Origin: Macrosoma leucophasiata
Lineage: Eukaryota; Arthropoda; Insecta; Lepidoptera; Hedylidae
Assembly (NCBI GenBank): GCA_036365455.1
Contig: JAWQUS010000030.1
Coordinates: forward strand, 18,744,001 to 18,808,000
Reading direction: 5' to 3'
DNA: 64,000 nucleotides
Shown here: piece by piece, positions 30,727 to 41,444 of the stretch
Layout: every line of letters starts with the position of its first letter
How positions within the stretch are numbered: position 1 is the stretch's first letter
Made by a program: the position numbers and the translations under genes
The notes under the pieces: generated by a model
Database searches by the model: none
Told to the model about the DNA's origin: nothing
Seen by the model: only the letters and a program-made list of their open reading frames with translations

Positions 30727-30908
30727 CTGCCTCAGTAGCCTAGTGGTAGCTGGTTACTACTCCTACGCTGGAGGTCCTGGGCTCGATTCCCGGGTCGGGG
30801 GCTATTAGAGATAGTTTAAAATCCGTTTTCTCTGGTTCTATTTTGATTTTTCCATTTTCTGGAAGTTTCCTAGTACCTCGGAGTTTGGTAATGTGCCCAG
30901 AGATGGCA
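30727..30908 (+). repeat. Family C SINE, 3'-truncated
   Basis: Good box A (TAGCCTAGTGGTAGC) and box B (GGCTCGATTCCCG), body to GTGCCCAGAGATGGC, then it stops. The LINE-like tail is missing, so this copy is probably incapable of retroposition. Confidence 0.85.
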
Positions 30909-30909
30909 A

Positions 30910-31374
30910 AATGCTACATAAAAAAGTGTTTCCGGTTACACGGTATTCCGTCTCTAGAAACATTACATTAGTTAATTTGATTGATAGTATCATTACTTTT
31001 AACAACACACTTAATATCCCGATAGTGATTAATTTAACGAGTTGTTTACAAGTGATTGTTAGAGTTTGGAGGTTATCTTCAAAAAAATGTTACATCCGAT
31101 GAAAAGGTTAATGTGAGAAAGAGTCGAAGGTCTCGGTAGAGACCTAGAAATAACGCAGAGGTCAACATTCGTACAAATAAAATTAAGGAAACACCTTGCA
31201 TCGATAACCATTGTATTCAAAAACTTACTTTAACATTATGTACGATGTAGAGATGTTAAGATAACATTTTATTGAAATTTGGAATTATTTCTTAATTAGA
31301 GTTAAGTAATGTTCAGAGGGTGTTTTGTTTTATATTTATCCTATCTATTTACAAAAAATAATACATATTCTTTG
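30910..31374. other. No gene recognised
   Basis: AT-rich. Frames here are short and featureless. Confidence 0.4.
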
Positions 31375-31529
31375 GTCCGGTATTGGTCAAAATTTTATCA
31401 AAATGGTCGACAAGCGTCACATAGGTGCGAAAGAGATAACGCTCTATAGGCCCGAAATAAGCCGAAGTCTCCTTTCTACGGTCGATGTGCAATATTTCTT
31501 GTTGGATACTGTTTCTCTGCATCCTATAG
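31375..31529 (+). repeat. Right part of the GCACATCGA foldback element
   Basis: GGTCCGGTATTGGTCAAAATT, ATGGTCGACAAGCGTCACATAGG, GAGATAACGCTCTATAGG and GGTCGATGTGCAAT match 54770-54893, where both arms are present. Confidence 0.75.
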
Positions 31530-31773
31530 TTTTTTATGTAATAAAAGTGGCAAACAAGCATGCAGTTCACATTGATGTTAAGTGATGACTGCAGCCTAGA
31601 GACACTCACACAAAGACTAAGGTCAAAATGCAGATGCGTTACCACTCCTGAGAGCTAAGGTGATATGCCTCTGTGCCGGAAATTACAGTTCCGTATATTA
31701 CCACCTGACCGGAACACGATAGTGCTGAACACTACCATTTAAGGGGCAAGTATGTTAGTTAATGCGGTGGTGC
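31530..31773 (-). repeat. Family A copy, 5'-incomplete
   Basis: TTATGTAATAAAAGTGGCAAAC to GTTAATGCGGTGGTGC. The first 50 bases of the element are absent. Confidence 0.85.
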
Positions 31774-31789
31774 TAAGCGTTTTTTAGCG

Positions 31790-31960
31790 GACAAACACGC
31801 TATGGACTCCTAAACTACTTAACCGATTTTAATCAAACTTTGCACATCGTGTCTAGCTTGATCCAACTTGAAAGATAGGATTACATCTCAATTTAAAGTC
31901 GCAATATTATGTTATTACGATAACTGCACCCGTATGAGCCACTAGTGGGTATAAATAATG
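31790..31960 (+). repeat. Helitron-like internal repeat
   Basis: ACACGCTATGGACTCCTAAACTACTTAACCGATTTTAATC and a TGCACCCGTATGAGCCACTAGT end resemble the 3' region at 28300-28473. The CTAG terminus is blurred. Confidence 0.45.
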
Positions 31961-32228
31961 TAAAATTCGCTAACTCAAACACAATACCAACCATCCTCAT
32001 ATCGTATACTTATCTACAAAGATATTCCTAGCTACATGCACCAATTCTAGCTATTACGGCTTCTGCATAGTAAGAACTCTATCTTTTGTTTTCTCGTTAC
32101 AAAGCCCTCCCATTTCGTCTATTTGCCGGCCGACATCGATCCCTGTTGCCTATGCCGATTGGAATTTTAAATTTCGAACAACGTTTGAATTTGCGCTTCG
32201 GAAAGGTACCTATTGTAAGTGGGAGCAT

Positions 32229-32643
32229 GAGTTTTTGGCGGGAACCTTGAAAGAGGCGTATGGTGCTCTTATTTTATTTCATTTTCTTGGTGTATTTTTA
32301 AGTAATATTGAATAAAGTTGGTGGCATTTTGTTTGATATAGGTTTATTACAGTGCCCGTGGATAGTGAAATAGAATAACAGTGCGAAAACACGACCTTTC
32401 AGGTTGCCTCCAAAACTTCATTGTAAATGTTCTGGTAAAGTAGCCATCGCTTTACTCGAATAACTTGATTGTAACTCACTTGACTGACATATTATACTTC
32501 ATAACTTATTTATTTCATACTTACATATTATACTTGATGACTATAATAAACTAACTTTTACACTGCTTAAATAAATACGAAATATCGTTTTACTTGACAC
32601 TGGCAATATGCGTAATAGCGATGCCATAATACCAAAAAAAAAA
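32229..32643 (+). mobile_element. Poly-A retroposon R, copy 4
   Basis: From GAGTTTTTGGCGGGAACC to a 12-base A-run, bounded by AAGTGGGAGCAT on both sides (32217-32228 and 32644-32655), a 12-bp duplication. Carries AATAAA near 32570. Full length and little diverged from copy 3. Confidence 0.88.
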
Positions 32644-32655
32644 AAGTGGGAGCAT

Positions 32656-32950
32656 AGATAATATATTCGACTGTAATATTTTTAGATTATGCTATGCAGT
32701 ATTACTTACTCAGCCGGGCCACATGAGTGAGTCGTCGAAAAAAACATTGTTAGAAGTGAAAACTCCTGATCATCCCAAAGTAGGTACTTTAAAGTATTTT
32801 GTATAAAAAGCCCTCAACCTCTATCTCTTGCTGTGCCCAACAGGGTCTATAATTGATACATATATTAGACTAAATACCACCTAAGTCAGTATTGTACATT
32901 ATGGAATGCAATACATGATTGAGTACCAATCCAAGATTATCTACCTACAA
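32656..32950. other. No gene recognised
   Basis: Short AT-rich interval with no repeats recognised. Confidence 0.35.
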
Positions 32951-32956
32951 AATAAT

Positions 32957-33250
32957 GTACTGCTTAATGGTGTTCATCACTTTCGTGTTTAGGTGGTAAG
33001 GCCTGTAATTTTCGGCACAAAGGCATAATAGCTTAGGCCTCAAAAGTGGCAACGTATCTCGAATTTAAAAGCAGGTGCAACTCCAGGTGCCGAAAGGCCT
33101 GAAGGTGTTATTCAGGCCACAGGGCCGATAACTACGTAGCCGTACATTACAAACGACCGGAACACGATAGCGCTGACCATTTCGCTACAATTCGATTGTG
33201 TCTACAACTAAAAACTCTGCCACTGGAACTCTACCACTCTACAACTCTAC
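32957..33250. repeat. Two decayed family A pieces in inverted order
   Basis: The plus-strand piece 32957-33070 has TAGGTGGTAAGG and GGCACAAAGGCATAATAGC. The minus-strand piece 33110-33250 has GTACATTACAAACGACCGGAAC and GCCACTGGAACTCTACCAC. An old head-to-head pair. Confidence 0.6.
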
Positions 33251-34160
33251 CAAAAAAGTTTTTTTTTTTAAATAATATTTCATGATTTTCAGATAAGATT
33301 ATTTTTGAAATATCATTCAGATTTCATGATTATAGAATATTGACTGCAACCTAGGTATATCTATTCCCAGAGTCGCCAAATACAGGTCTAAATAAACAAG
33401 GCGTAATTTGAAAGAGTCATTGCATCATGTGACATAGTTCTTGACGTAATAAAAAAGAAAAATAAATTGTCTCTGGCCAAGTCGTAAATATTTTCCTTCT
33501 AATGTACTTTGAGATAATAATAAAACAATAAAACTACATCTGGCGAGTTCCCAATTGCATTCTACTTTGCTTTTATACTAAAATATAAGTCTCACTTCGA
33601 TTGTTTCAATGTATTTTTATTTCAACTTCTAAGAGCAGTGTGTCTATGATATTGCTATTTGAAAATTGCAGGCGTCTGTATGGAGAACTGAATTTTTTTT
33701 TTTTGCACGAGTTAAGAAGTTAAGAGTCTTAATGCCATAGAGCAAATTTTATGAGTACTTACTATGAGTTTACTGGCTCTTTACTAAGCCATTTTAAGTG
33801 ATGATTATGTACTGTGATTGAAAGTTTAATAGATATCCCAAATACATCTTTAAAGATGCTTGATTAAAATATAGTTTTTAAACGTTTTTAAAGACTTTAT
33901 TTAACTCAAACTCTTAAGTGTGAAATTCTCTCTGTGAGAGACTTTACTTTCAACAAAGTATGCTTAAAGTTGTCAGTAAAGTATGACTTTTGACGGTTTT
34001 ATGGTTTTAAGCGTAATTTGATGGAAGTAAAGTCGTAGGTCGTAGTGCGTTCTGTGAATCTCACGATAAGAATAAGTCGTTGCTCATTTGGCATTTTATT
34101 TCAATTCAATTGAATGTGTACTGTTGATAGGTAAGTACTACAGTGAATAGTAAACTATAA
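33251..34160. other. Mostly unrecognised; diverged small element near 33915-34070
   Basis: AAGTGTGAAATTCTCTCTG...GACTTTACTTTC and GAAGTAAAGTCGTAGG...GTTCTGTGAATCTCACG are imperfect inverted ends about 155 bp apart. The right end recurs at 11985-12014 and inside the tRNA-like core at 6040-6090, suggesting a small DNA element. Confidence 0.4.
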
Positions 34161-34173
34161 TAGTATTTGTTTA

Positions 34174-34294
34174 AAATTATTTCGCATTAACACATGCTTG
34201 TGAAATATATTTTATTTAAAGAAAAATGGAAAGAAAAATTTGACTCGCCTGCAGTCAAATTTTTCTTTCCAATTTTTCTTTAAATAAAATAAAA
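34174..34294 (+). mobile_element. Arm-tRNA-arm element with core deleted (pure hairpin)
   Basis: A 121-bp insert between TAGTATTTGTTTA (34161-34173) and TAGTATTGTTTA (34295-34306), a duplication with one inserted base. It opens with the TTATTTCGCATTAACACATGC block, then arms 34209-34244 and 34254-34290 pair with a single bulged base around a 9-base loop TCGCCTGCA. The loop matches the T-arm/acceptor junction (TCGCCTGAAGTC) of complete copies, so the core was deleted down to its 3' edge. Confidence 0.8.
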
Positions 34295-34673
34295 TAGTAT
34301 TGTTTACTGTCACAAGCAAAGGAGATGGTTCAAAGTTCTATGGGACTTGGGCCACTACTTGTGCATATAAGGTTAACAGGGAAATGAACCCATTAAACTA
34401 ATACGAACATTATTTTTTGAAAATTATTTGTATATTTTTTGCACAAGATTTATTTAAAAAATCCTTGACGTTTCTAAAACACTGAATTGTCAATGTCAGG
34501 TGACATGACAATTAGGGATATCAATCTGAGGTTTATTAATCGGAATATCGATTTTTCGCGGCAAGAATCGATTATTTTAATCGATCCGTAGTACAAGATC
34601 ACGTCAGTAAATCGATAATTCACCCTAGAGAATCGAGGTTTGATCTTTTTGTTTCAATAACAACCATACAAAC

Positions 34674-34965
34674 CATAGACCAACACGGGCCACCGGCCGC
34701 GGCGTACTGGAGGGGAGTAGCCATAGCGTTTATTACCGATGCAAAACAGTCTGTCATTTTTTGCGGGGAGAAATGCGTGCGACACACACGCACACTACAA
34801 AAATCGTCTATTACTACGAAACTCACACCTTGACTTTAACAATATACAGAAACAATTTCACGCAAACATTTAAACATATAGGCGAAAGGTAAAGGCCCAT
34901 TTGGCTTGTACTTTGACAGATGGGAAAGCCTGCATATGGCTACTCCCCTCTGGTGTTGCTCTATG
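34674..34965 (+). mobile_element. DNA element H (CATAGAGCAAC family), copy 2
   Basis: 292 bp, CATAGACCAACACGGGCC...GTTGCTCTATG, flanked by the perfect 8-bp duplication ATACAAAC (34666-34673 and 34966-34973). Same internal shortening of the right end as copy 1. Confidence 0.88.
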
Positions 34966-35084
34966 ATACAAACAGTACAATGTAGATATAAATTAACACA
35001 AATACAGTGAAAAATTACATACCTACTACAACTTCGTGTTACACAATACTTATAGATATTATGATATATTATATGCAACGAAGG

Positions 35085-35168
35085 TGAAAGACCAGCATGC
35101 AGCTCACATGGATGTAAGTGATGAATGCAGCCTACACCCATCTACAAAAATACCAAGAGGTCAAAATA
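35085..35168 (-). repeat. Family A 3' fragment
   Basis: AGCATGCAGCTCACATGGATG and GTGATGAATGCAGCC with AGGTCAAAAT. Confidence 0.7.
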
Positions 35169-35169
35169 T

Positions 35170-35885
35170 AAAAACAGATCGATTAATCGGACATCGATTT
35201 TTCCCTCGCTGATCTGACCGTGGATCGATTTATGACACTTCGATTCGTATCGATTCAAAAATTGATCAGAAAGCATCGCGACATCTCTAATGACAAGATC
35301 GATGCCGTTTTTCGTTCTGAAATAATCGCATTTTACAGTATTTTTGTTTTTGTTGAGCATTTAGCTCAGTTTAAATATTTTTTACTTAAAAGCTGTAGGT
35401 ACATTTACTGTAGTACTCTGCTCTGTAAACGTCAACGTATCCCTTTATTATTTAACCATTTATATGTTCATGAGTACCGTGCCGTTTGATTCGATTTTTG
35501 AACGAACGTATACATTGTCATTCAAGACGCCGCCATGTAGTTGTAGTATATCAATTATATGGCAATATTTCAAAACTATTTTATTTTCGTACTAAGCGAT
35601 CTAGACAAAAAATTACAAATTATTATTTTTCCTGAAATCAAGATATTTTTCTCCTTTTTTTGGTACATGCACAAGCTATATCCCAAATTGAAACATCTCC
35701 TTTAGCAGTTGAGAACTATTATCAATTAGCTACTGATGTGAATGGAGACACTGTACCTAAGTATATCTACTGTTTCGTATCATATTTTTTCCCACGTTAA
35801 ATCTTATGATTTTATATGTCGATGCTATAGAAATGTTCACTTAAAAATATCACAAAATCCTATCTAAAAGTATTCTAATATATAT
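35170..35885. other. No gene recognised
   Basis: An 89-codon frame (35220-35489) and its opposite-strand shadow have no motif I recognise. The rest is AT-rich. Confidence 0.35.
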
Positions 35886-35887
35886 CT

Positions 35888-36115
35888 CGAATCAAAAGCG
35901 CACCACGAAACAAAAAGTGGTCATAAAAAAATTGCAATCACCTCTATAAAGCGAACTCCGAGTTTCGTTGACGAGGACTTGAAATTTGAAATTTCGTTCT
36001 GGAAATGACTCAAAGAACGTTCGGTATTCGAAAAAAGTAATGAACGCATTCCGTTTTGCACTTTGTCTGCGATGATTAATCGGGTGAAGCTGGCTGAATA
36101 TTTGTTGAGCAATTG
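35888..36115 (+). repeat. Diverged direct repeat, copy 1
   Basis: CATTTTTGTTTCG-complement-rich start, then AAATTTGAAATTTCGTTCTGG, GTTCGGTATTCGAAAAAAGTAATGAACGC and GAAGCTGGCTGAATAT. The same order lies at 37037-37272, where GTTCTGGATAACTCGTCAAAG and AGAACTGGCTGAATAT are found. Similarity is clear but with many small gaps. No shared open frame. Confidence 0.65.
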
Positions 36116-37036
36116 ACTTGAAATGAAATGTCGGATATATTTTTAATCTATCTTGGCAAAGGTACAAATAAACCAAAAGGTATGGTAGAGACCAAAATGC
36201 CATCAGTGCTTGGAAAACTAATAGACACCGCAGTTGACATATTCATAAAAAATGTTCTACATGGCTTTAGTAAGTAGAAAAGAAAGAACGTAAGAATGTA
36301 AATAATATTTTTAAATGTAATTAGCTGTTTCCCGCGGCTTCGCCCGCGTGTATGTCGTTTCATAAATATTTTTTTCTGAATTTTCTTTTGCTATAAACCT
36401 CCCGGAGCCCAATGACATTTATTAAAAATTAAATGTGTAGATGTGTACGTAATAATGGCGGGCTTTGGCATTTGAATTTTTGAAATTATTGATTTTATTT
36501 AACGAATTATCAAAAAAATCGAATTTTGCGGATACATGTGCTCGACTCAGAACAAATATTTTTTTACGATCTTTAATTGAAAATAGGTTTCGATCGAATC
36601 TACCGTAGATCTGTGGCAGAAAATATGACATGTAATGTCTGTGCTTAGGTTCATAATGGCGGATGTGTAAAATTGAATATTAACGTTGTGCATTTTTAAC
36701 CACTAATGCCACCAATACTACCACTACCATTACCACCATCATCACTACCACCACCATCACGACTGCCTAGTGCCTAGGCCCTCGAGGTCCTACACTTTAA
36801 CCTTACTACCAGTAAAAGGTAAGTAGGTACATAATAAGAAGATACCTGGTAGGTATATTATTACAAAGAACAGGCTTAGCAACAGTAAACATTTACCGAT
36901 AACATAAGACATTTTAAAAATAACGATTCCAATATTAGTATCAATATTCGCTAGTATCCCGATTAACCAACTTTTATTACCACTGTCGTAACACACGAGT
37001 ATCAGAAGCAAGAAATATCGTCAAACTCCTAATAGT
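36116..37036. other. Unrecognised, with a Helitron-like terminus and an ACC-rich tract
   Basis: TTAGCTGTTTCCCGCGGCTTCGCCCGCG (36322-36349) is a reversed Helitron-type end. CACCA/CTACCA-type repeats occupy 36704-36765. No gene. Confidence 0.5.
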
Positions 37037-37272
37037 CTAATAAAACCCGAATCCGAAGTGCATCGTGAAATAAAAAGCCGCCATTTTGAAATTGCATCGC
37101 TTTGGCTACAATAATCTGCGAACGTAGCATTTAGTTGACAACTCTTTAAATTTCAAATTTCGTTCTGGATAACTCGTCAAAGAACAGTTCGGTATTCTAA
37201 AAAGTAATGAACGCGTTCCGTTTCGCACTTTATCTGTGATAAAATTAATCGGTTAGAACTGGCTGAATATAT
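37037..37272 (+). repeat. Diverged direct repeat, copy 2
   Basis: Partner of 35888-36115, about 1.15 kb downstream and just before the mariner. Its age, judged from gaps and substitutions, is greater than that of family A copies nearby. Confidence 0.65.
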
Positions 37273-37633
37273 AATGTAGAGCGAGAGCCACGAAAACAAA
37301 TTAAAAGAAAAACGCCGCATTGACGTTTGTTTTTTAATATGCTAAGAGGCTTTGGTTCTTGAATTAAAGCCAACAAGCATTATTTAGTAGTTAGTTAAGC
37401 AGACAGTGTGTAGGTCAGGATGGCGAGTGTTTGATTAGAAATGACAATGAATTGGGCACGAGAGGAATGTACAAGCAATGTACGGAATGTACCTAAAGTT
37501 ACGAGCAATGTACTTATTTGAAATCAATCAAAGTGATAACAAAAAATTTAATGAGCCGCCAACCTGACGTCAGAATGGCGGGTGTATTCTAAATCTAAAC
37601 AAACTACTGACTATTCTACGATAAATAATAATA

Positions 37634-38643
37634 GGTTGGGGAAAAAATCTTTTCGCATTATAGTATGTATGAACTTGTAATAAAATCTCTTTGGCTGTAG
37701 TATTTGTATCTGGCTGGTTTTGGTATCATTGAAAGTTGAAATTTTAAAGAACATAATTCCAAATTTAATTAGGCAAATGTGTGATTTTCATTTGTTTTTC
37801 GTACTGTCAAGATGAGTGAATCTAATGAAGAAATTCTATACATCTTAAAATTTTACTACAAAAAAGGTAAAAATGCAACGCAAGCCGCGAAAAAAATTTG
37901 CGATGTCAAAGATGCACCTGGTCGCCCTATTACAGATAAAATGGATGCCATTTTTGAAAAAGTGGAGCAAGATCGACATATCAGTAGTTACGACGTAGCT
38001 GAAGAACTGAGAATTGATCACAAAACAGTTTTGACGCATTTGAAAAAAGCTGGGTACAAAAAAAAGCTCGATATTTGGGTACCTCACGAGCTCACTGAAA
38101 GAAACCTAATGAACTGTGTACTCATTTGTGATTCATTATTACGACGTAATGAAACCGAATCATTTTTGAAGAAGCTGATAACTGGTGATGAAAAGTGGAT
38201 CACGTACGACAAGAACGTGCGAAAAAGGTCGTGGTCAAAGGCCGGTCAGGCTTTGGCGAAACCCGGGTTAACCCGCAATAAAGTGATGTTGTGTGTGTGG
38301 TGGGATTGGAAGGGCATTATTCATTATGAGCTAATACCACCAGGCAGGACTGTCGATTCTGAACTCTACTGCGAACAACAGATTTCCACCTGTTTCGGTC
38401 TCTTCAGAATTCTTTATGCAATGTTAGGTTAACATCACGAGAGAACTGCCGAATCCACTTGTCGCGGTATTTTGATGAGAAGTTCCAAAAATGTTATAGC
38501 AATGGGACCATGTCCCTACCTACAAGATGGCAAAAGGTTATCGAACAAAATGGTACATACATACTTTAGTTGAATTTAAATAAACTATATTAAAAAATGT
38601 TTTGAATTATCTTAAAAAATGCGAAGAAACTTTTTCCCCAACC
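37634..38643 (+). mobile_element. Mariner transposon, internally deleted
   Basis: The 25-bp inverted ends (37634-37658 and 38619-38643) begin GGTTGGGGAAAAA and differ at three positions. TA lies on the left, and on the right TT, probably a mutated TA. The element is 1010 bp, against about 1.3 kb for intact mariners, and holds one damaged transposase frame. Two solo ends of the same family lie at 13628-13701 and 30212-30361. Confidence 0.92.
37812..38432 (+). pseudogene. Mariner transposase, deleted and frameshifted
   Basis: The 206-codon frame begins MSESNEEILYILKFYYKKGK, the N-terminal helix-turn-helix of mariner transposases of the cecropia/Bombyx type. An in-frame deletion joins KKICDV to KDAPGRP (residues 28-38), removing part of the N-terminal DNA-binding domain. 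The linker motif WVPHELT (89-95) and the first catalytic aspartate in TGDEKWI (Asp126) are present, followed by VWWDWKG and PPGRTVDSELYCEQ. From residue 190 the frame is foreign. The block carrying the second aspartate (HDNARPH in the family) and third (the PYSPDL...D region) is deleted. A C-terminal piece (FDEKFQKCYSNGTMSLPTRWQKVIEQNGTY) survives out of frame at about 38470-38570. It cannot be catalytic, though its DNA-binding part might still bind mariner ends. ATG at 37812 is the family start. Confidence 0.92.
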
Positions 38644-38807
38644 TTATTATGACAACAATGTACGAACAATGTACCTACTTCAATATACTGAATGTGCTTT
38701 AATATGCAAAGAAAGGTTTCAGAGTAGTTTTAATTTTAAAAGTACTTAAAAATGGATTTATTTTTTTGTTATGTGCATGTATCAAAACGTCTTTATACTA
38801 ATCAATT

Positions 38808-39108
38808 CGGTCGGGTAGTGTGATCGGTGACCGCTAGTGGCAAATTAAATGCGCGTTTCCGTGCTTCGGAGTGCACGTTAAGCCGTCGGTCCCGATTGCC
38901 ATCGATGGATAGAAGTCGTTAAACCTTGTCGGAGGCCTTATGGGGGTTTGAAAAATATCCGACAGCGGGTTGGCCACTAACCCATCCACCTCCCACCAAT
39001 CCGCATTGGAGCAGCGTGATGGAGTAAGCTCCAGGCCTCCTCCCAAAAAAGGGGAGAGACTCGTGCCCAGCAGTGGGACGTATAATGGGTTACCATTATT
39101 ATTACTAC
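38808..39108 (+). repeat. Family B copy, 5'-truncated
   Basis: Starts GGTCGGGTAGTGTGATCGGTGACC and ends CAGTGGGACGTATAATGGG with an ATT tail. Inserted 165 bp after the mariner. Confidence 0.85.
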
Positions 39109-39580
39109 ATAATTGCTGTAAAAAAAATATTTTGCTGTATTAATTTATTTTCGCAATAACACATGTGAGTGAGTTTAGAAATTAAAGAAAAAAATGTTTT
39201 TTTCTTTGTCGCTAAAACTTAAGATTAGTTCTACTGATTTGACATAGATTAGAATTATTTTGGAAGTCCAGGGAAGGTTTAAAAGGTGAGAAATTATGAA
39301 GAAATTGTAAGGCCAATAGTAAAAACAACAATTTCAATTATCATATGCACAAACCTATTATTTCATTCTGAGGAAAAGCGATGATTGCCGGGTCAACAAT
39401 TGCATAATTTTTAGGTTTGTTTGCGACAAATTATTTTTTAAAGTTTTAATTATTGATATGTTATGTAAAATTTAACATCCTTTTCTAATTATAACAATTT
39501 TTTGTTAGGTTAGAGGAGGATGTAAAATTATACAAAAACTTTAACTTTAACAAATATTTTGGTGCAACTGAACATTAGTT
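39109..39580. other. No gene recognised
   Basis: AT-rich, no repeats recognised. Confidence 0.35.
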
Positions 39581-39581
39581 T

Positions 39582-40057
39582 TTTTTTTGTTATTATGGCA
39601 TCGCTATTACGCATATTGCCAGTGTCAAGTAAAATGATATTTCGTATTCGTATTTATTTAATCCTTCAAGGATCGTACGGCCACCGGCGGCAAGACACAA
39701 TTGAATTTCAATTGTCATATTTTTCTAGTGTCTGGAGAGATTAAGCAGCGTAAAAGTTAATATAATATAGTCAGTTAATTATTTGTTAAGTATTTTAGTC
39801 AGTCAAGTGAGTTGCAGTCAAGTTATTCGAGTAAAGCGATGGCTACTTTACCAGAACATTCACAATGAAGTTTTGGAGGCAACCTGAAAGGTCGTGTTTT
39901 CGCACTATTATTTTATTTCACTATACACGGGCACTGAAATAAACCTATATCAAACAAGATGCCACCAGCTTTATTTAATATAACTTAAAAATACACCAAG
40001 AAAATTAAATAAAATAAGAGCACCATACGCCTCTTCCAAGGTACCAAAACTCCTAGA
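39582..40057 (-). mobile_element. Poly-A retroposon R, copy 5
   Basis: Minus-strand copy. T-run at 39580-39590, then GGCATCGCTATTACGCATATTGCC, ending at CTTCCAAGGTACCAAAACTC (5' end). Flanks GAACATTAGTT and GAACCTTAGTT give an 11-bp duplication with one mismatch. About 75 extra bases at 39670-39740 (CGGCCACCGGCGGCAAGAC) are absent from the other copies. Confidence 0.8.
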
Positions 40058-40064
40058 ACCTTAG

Positions 40065-40465
40065 TTATTTCAATTGGAGTATTTTTTTTTTACCTTTAAT
40101 TACGATTTGGCTTTTGCCCCCTAGTACTAATACAAGTAAACACAATAGACACAATTAACAATAAACCATATGAAGACGAACTCCAAAATAAATCTGAAGT
40201 CGTATACAACAATCAGAACGGCTTGTATGTAAGGTTAGTTTACTCTATAGGTGACGAGGGTTTGTGTCGAGCACATACTTTGAATGTCAATTCCACGACA
40301 ATTCCTTGAAGCAATATAATACACTTTTGTTACCTTATATTTATCCATTCTGTGCCTTATATCTACTATCTATCTGCCACGTTGATCAATCGTTAGTAGA
40401 CTAGCCATGTTTTATGGAGGTGGCAAATTAGCAAGCTATTCCTATGGACTAATAGTATCGCTTAT
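40065..40465. other. Unrecognised; low-copy repeat piece near 40205-40290
   Basis: GGTTAGTTTACTCTATAGGTGACGAGGG...GTCGAGCACA resembles 43202-43262 (TTTCCTCTGTAGTTGACGAGGG...GTCGAGCGCA). Confidence 0.4.
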
Positions 40466-40543
40466 ATCTTTTATTAGTGGTAGAGCTGTCAGCATTAGGC
40501 ATCAAATCTGCCGCCAAATGGTAGTGTCAGAGAATATGTAATA

Positions 40544-41155
40544 GAAATAGAAATAGAAAATATTTTTATTTCGAATAGATCTTTACAGATACTTTCAAAG
40601 CGTCAATAAATCATAAACTACCTAGAGCGAATAACCATTACATATAGTAAAAGCAAAATCATATATTAATAGTAAATTAAAAATTAAAATTTAAACTATT
40701 TGGTTAAAACATAATAATCATAAAATTTTTCAATTCCTTCAATGATAATAAATGAAGAAAAAGAAAAACTTATTCGTCAAGATCAATGTTATTCACTTAG
40801 CAGAGTTCCAAGTGCAGTCATTACTGAGAAGAACTCTGCTACCCAACAAACTCAGTAAGAGCTCTTTTAAATGAGAGCTTAAATCTAGTACAGATTATCG
40901 TGCAAAATCAAATAATGTCAACGTCCATAGCATAGATGCAAATAAACTGCTATCTACTAAATGTGATGTAGCCCCTGCAAACCAGAACAGACCAGTCCCC
41001 ACCAACAGCACCCGTTCACGAGTATGACGCATGTGACAGCCATTGCCCTCCTCGATCATTTTAGAGGGAAGTGAGCAACCCGCCACACGACGCCGCCAAA
41101 GGCAAAGACATTTAAGCGTGCATGACTGTTCCGGATATGCATACGGCAAATTAAA
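40544..41155 (-). mobile_element. Unclassified poly-A-signal retroelement G, copy 1
   Basis: On the minus strand it has a 3' end GAAATAAAAATATTTTCTATTTCTATTTC, i.e. an AATAAA signal followed by a short TTTCTA-type tail. It shares with the plus-strand copy at 42285-42745 the blocks TTGTTGGGTAGCRGAGTTCTTCTCAGTARTG, GCACTTGGAACTCTGCTAAGTGAATGA and the coding-like segment near 40980-41110. An 84-codon frame covers 40895-41149 on the minus strand. The 5' end is cut, presumably by truncation on insertion. Confidence 0.7.
40895..41149 (-). pseudogene. Partial reading frame in retroelement G
   Basis: 84 codons including RRRVAGCSLPSKMIEEGNGCHMRHTRERVLLVGTGL. The copy at 42285-42745 preserves the same frame for about 40 codons (VTGCSLPFKMVEESNGCHMRHTRERELIVGTGL) before a stop. 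Conserved phase across two diverged copies suggests a real C-terminal coding region of the parent element. I do not recognise the protein, and it has no RT motif. The frame has no start of its own. Confidence 0.45.
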
Positions 41156-41444
41156 ATAATAATACTAATACGTATAGAATGGACACTTCGCGACGTCCCG
41201 CCCCATTTCCCCGCCTCACCCAACCTCCTCCCCTCTTAAGAGCGACGTTCGGTATTCCCTACGTGCTACGCACACAGGTGCACGTCTCAATACACGTCAC
41301 TGATTGATGTCTGTCTAATAGAGACCAAATCAAGCGTTTGTATGGAATTCTGACGGAGTGTCCCGCGGTGTGGTAGTGTTTAGCACTATCGTGTTCCCGT
41401 TAAATAGTAATATATCCGTAATCAGAGGTAAAACAACTTTTGCT

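Larger units (their letters stand above)
40528..41372 (+). mobile_element. DNA element F, copy 5, interrupted
   Basis: Left piece CAGAGAATATGTAATA (40528-40543). Right piece from about 41156 (ATAATACTAATACGTATAG...) to CCCGCGGTGTG (41372). Outer 7-bp duplication GTAGTGT (40521-40527 and 41373-41379). The inserted 610 bp is element G. Confidence 0.85.
40470..41435 (+). repeat. Family A copy split by element F, itself split by element G
   Basis: Family A 5' part at 40475-40527 (AGTGGTAGAGCTGTC...CCAAATGGTAGTGT) resumes at 41373 (GTAGTGTTTAGCACTATCGTG). This is a three-level nest: family A, then element F, then element G. Confidence 0.8.

Noticed and set aside
37812..38432. Intact active mariner transposase
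   Set aside because: The second and third catalytic acidic residues are deleted, the N-terminal domain has a gap, and the C-terminal part is out of frame.
40895..41149. Host exon with signal-peptide-like hydrophobic end
   Set aside because: The same sequence is present as an inverted second copy at 42285-42745 and ends in a retroelement-like tail, so it is part of a mobile element.
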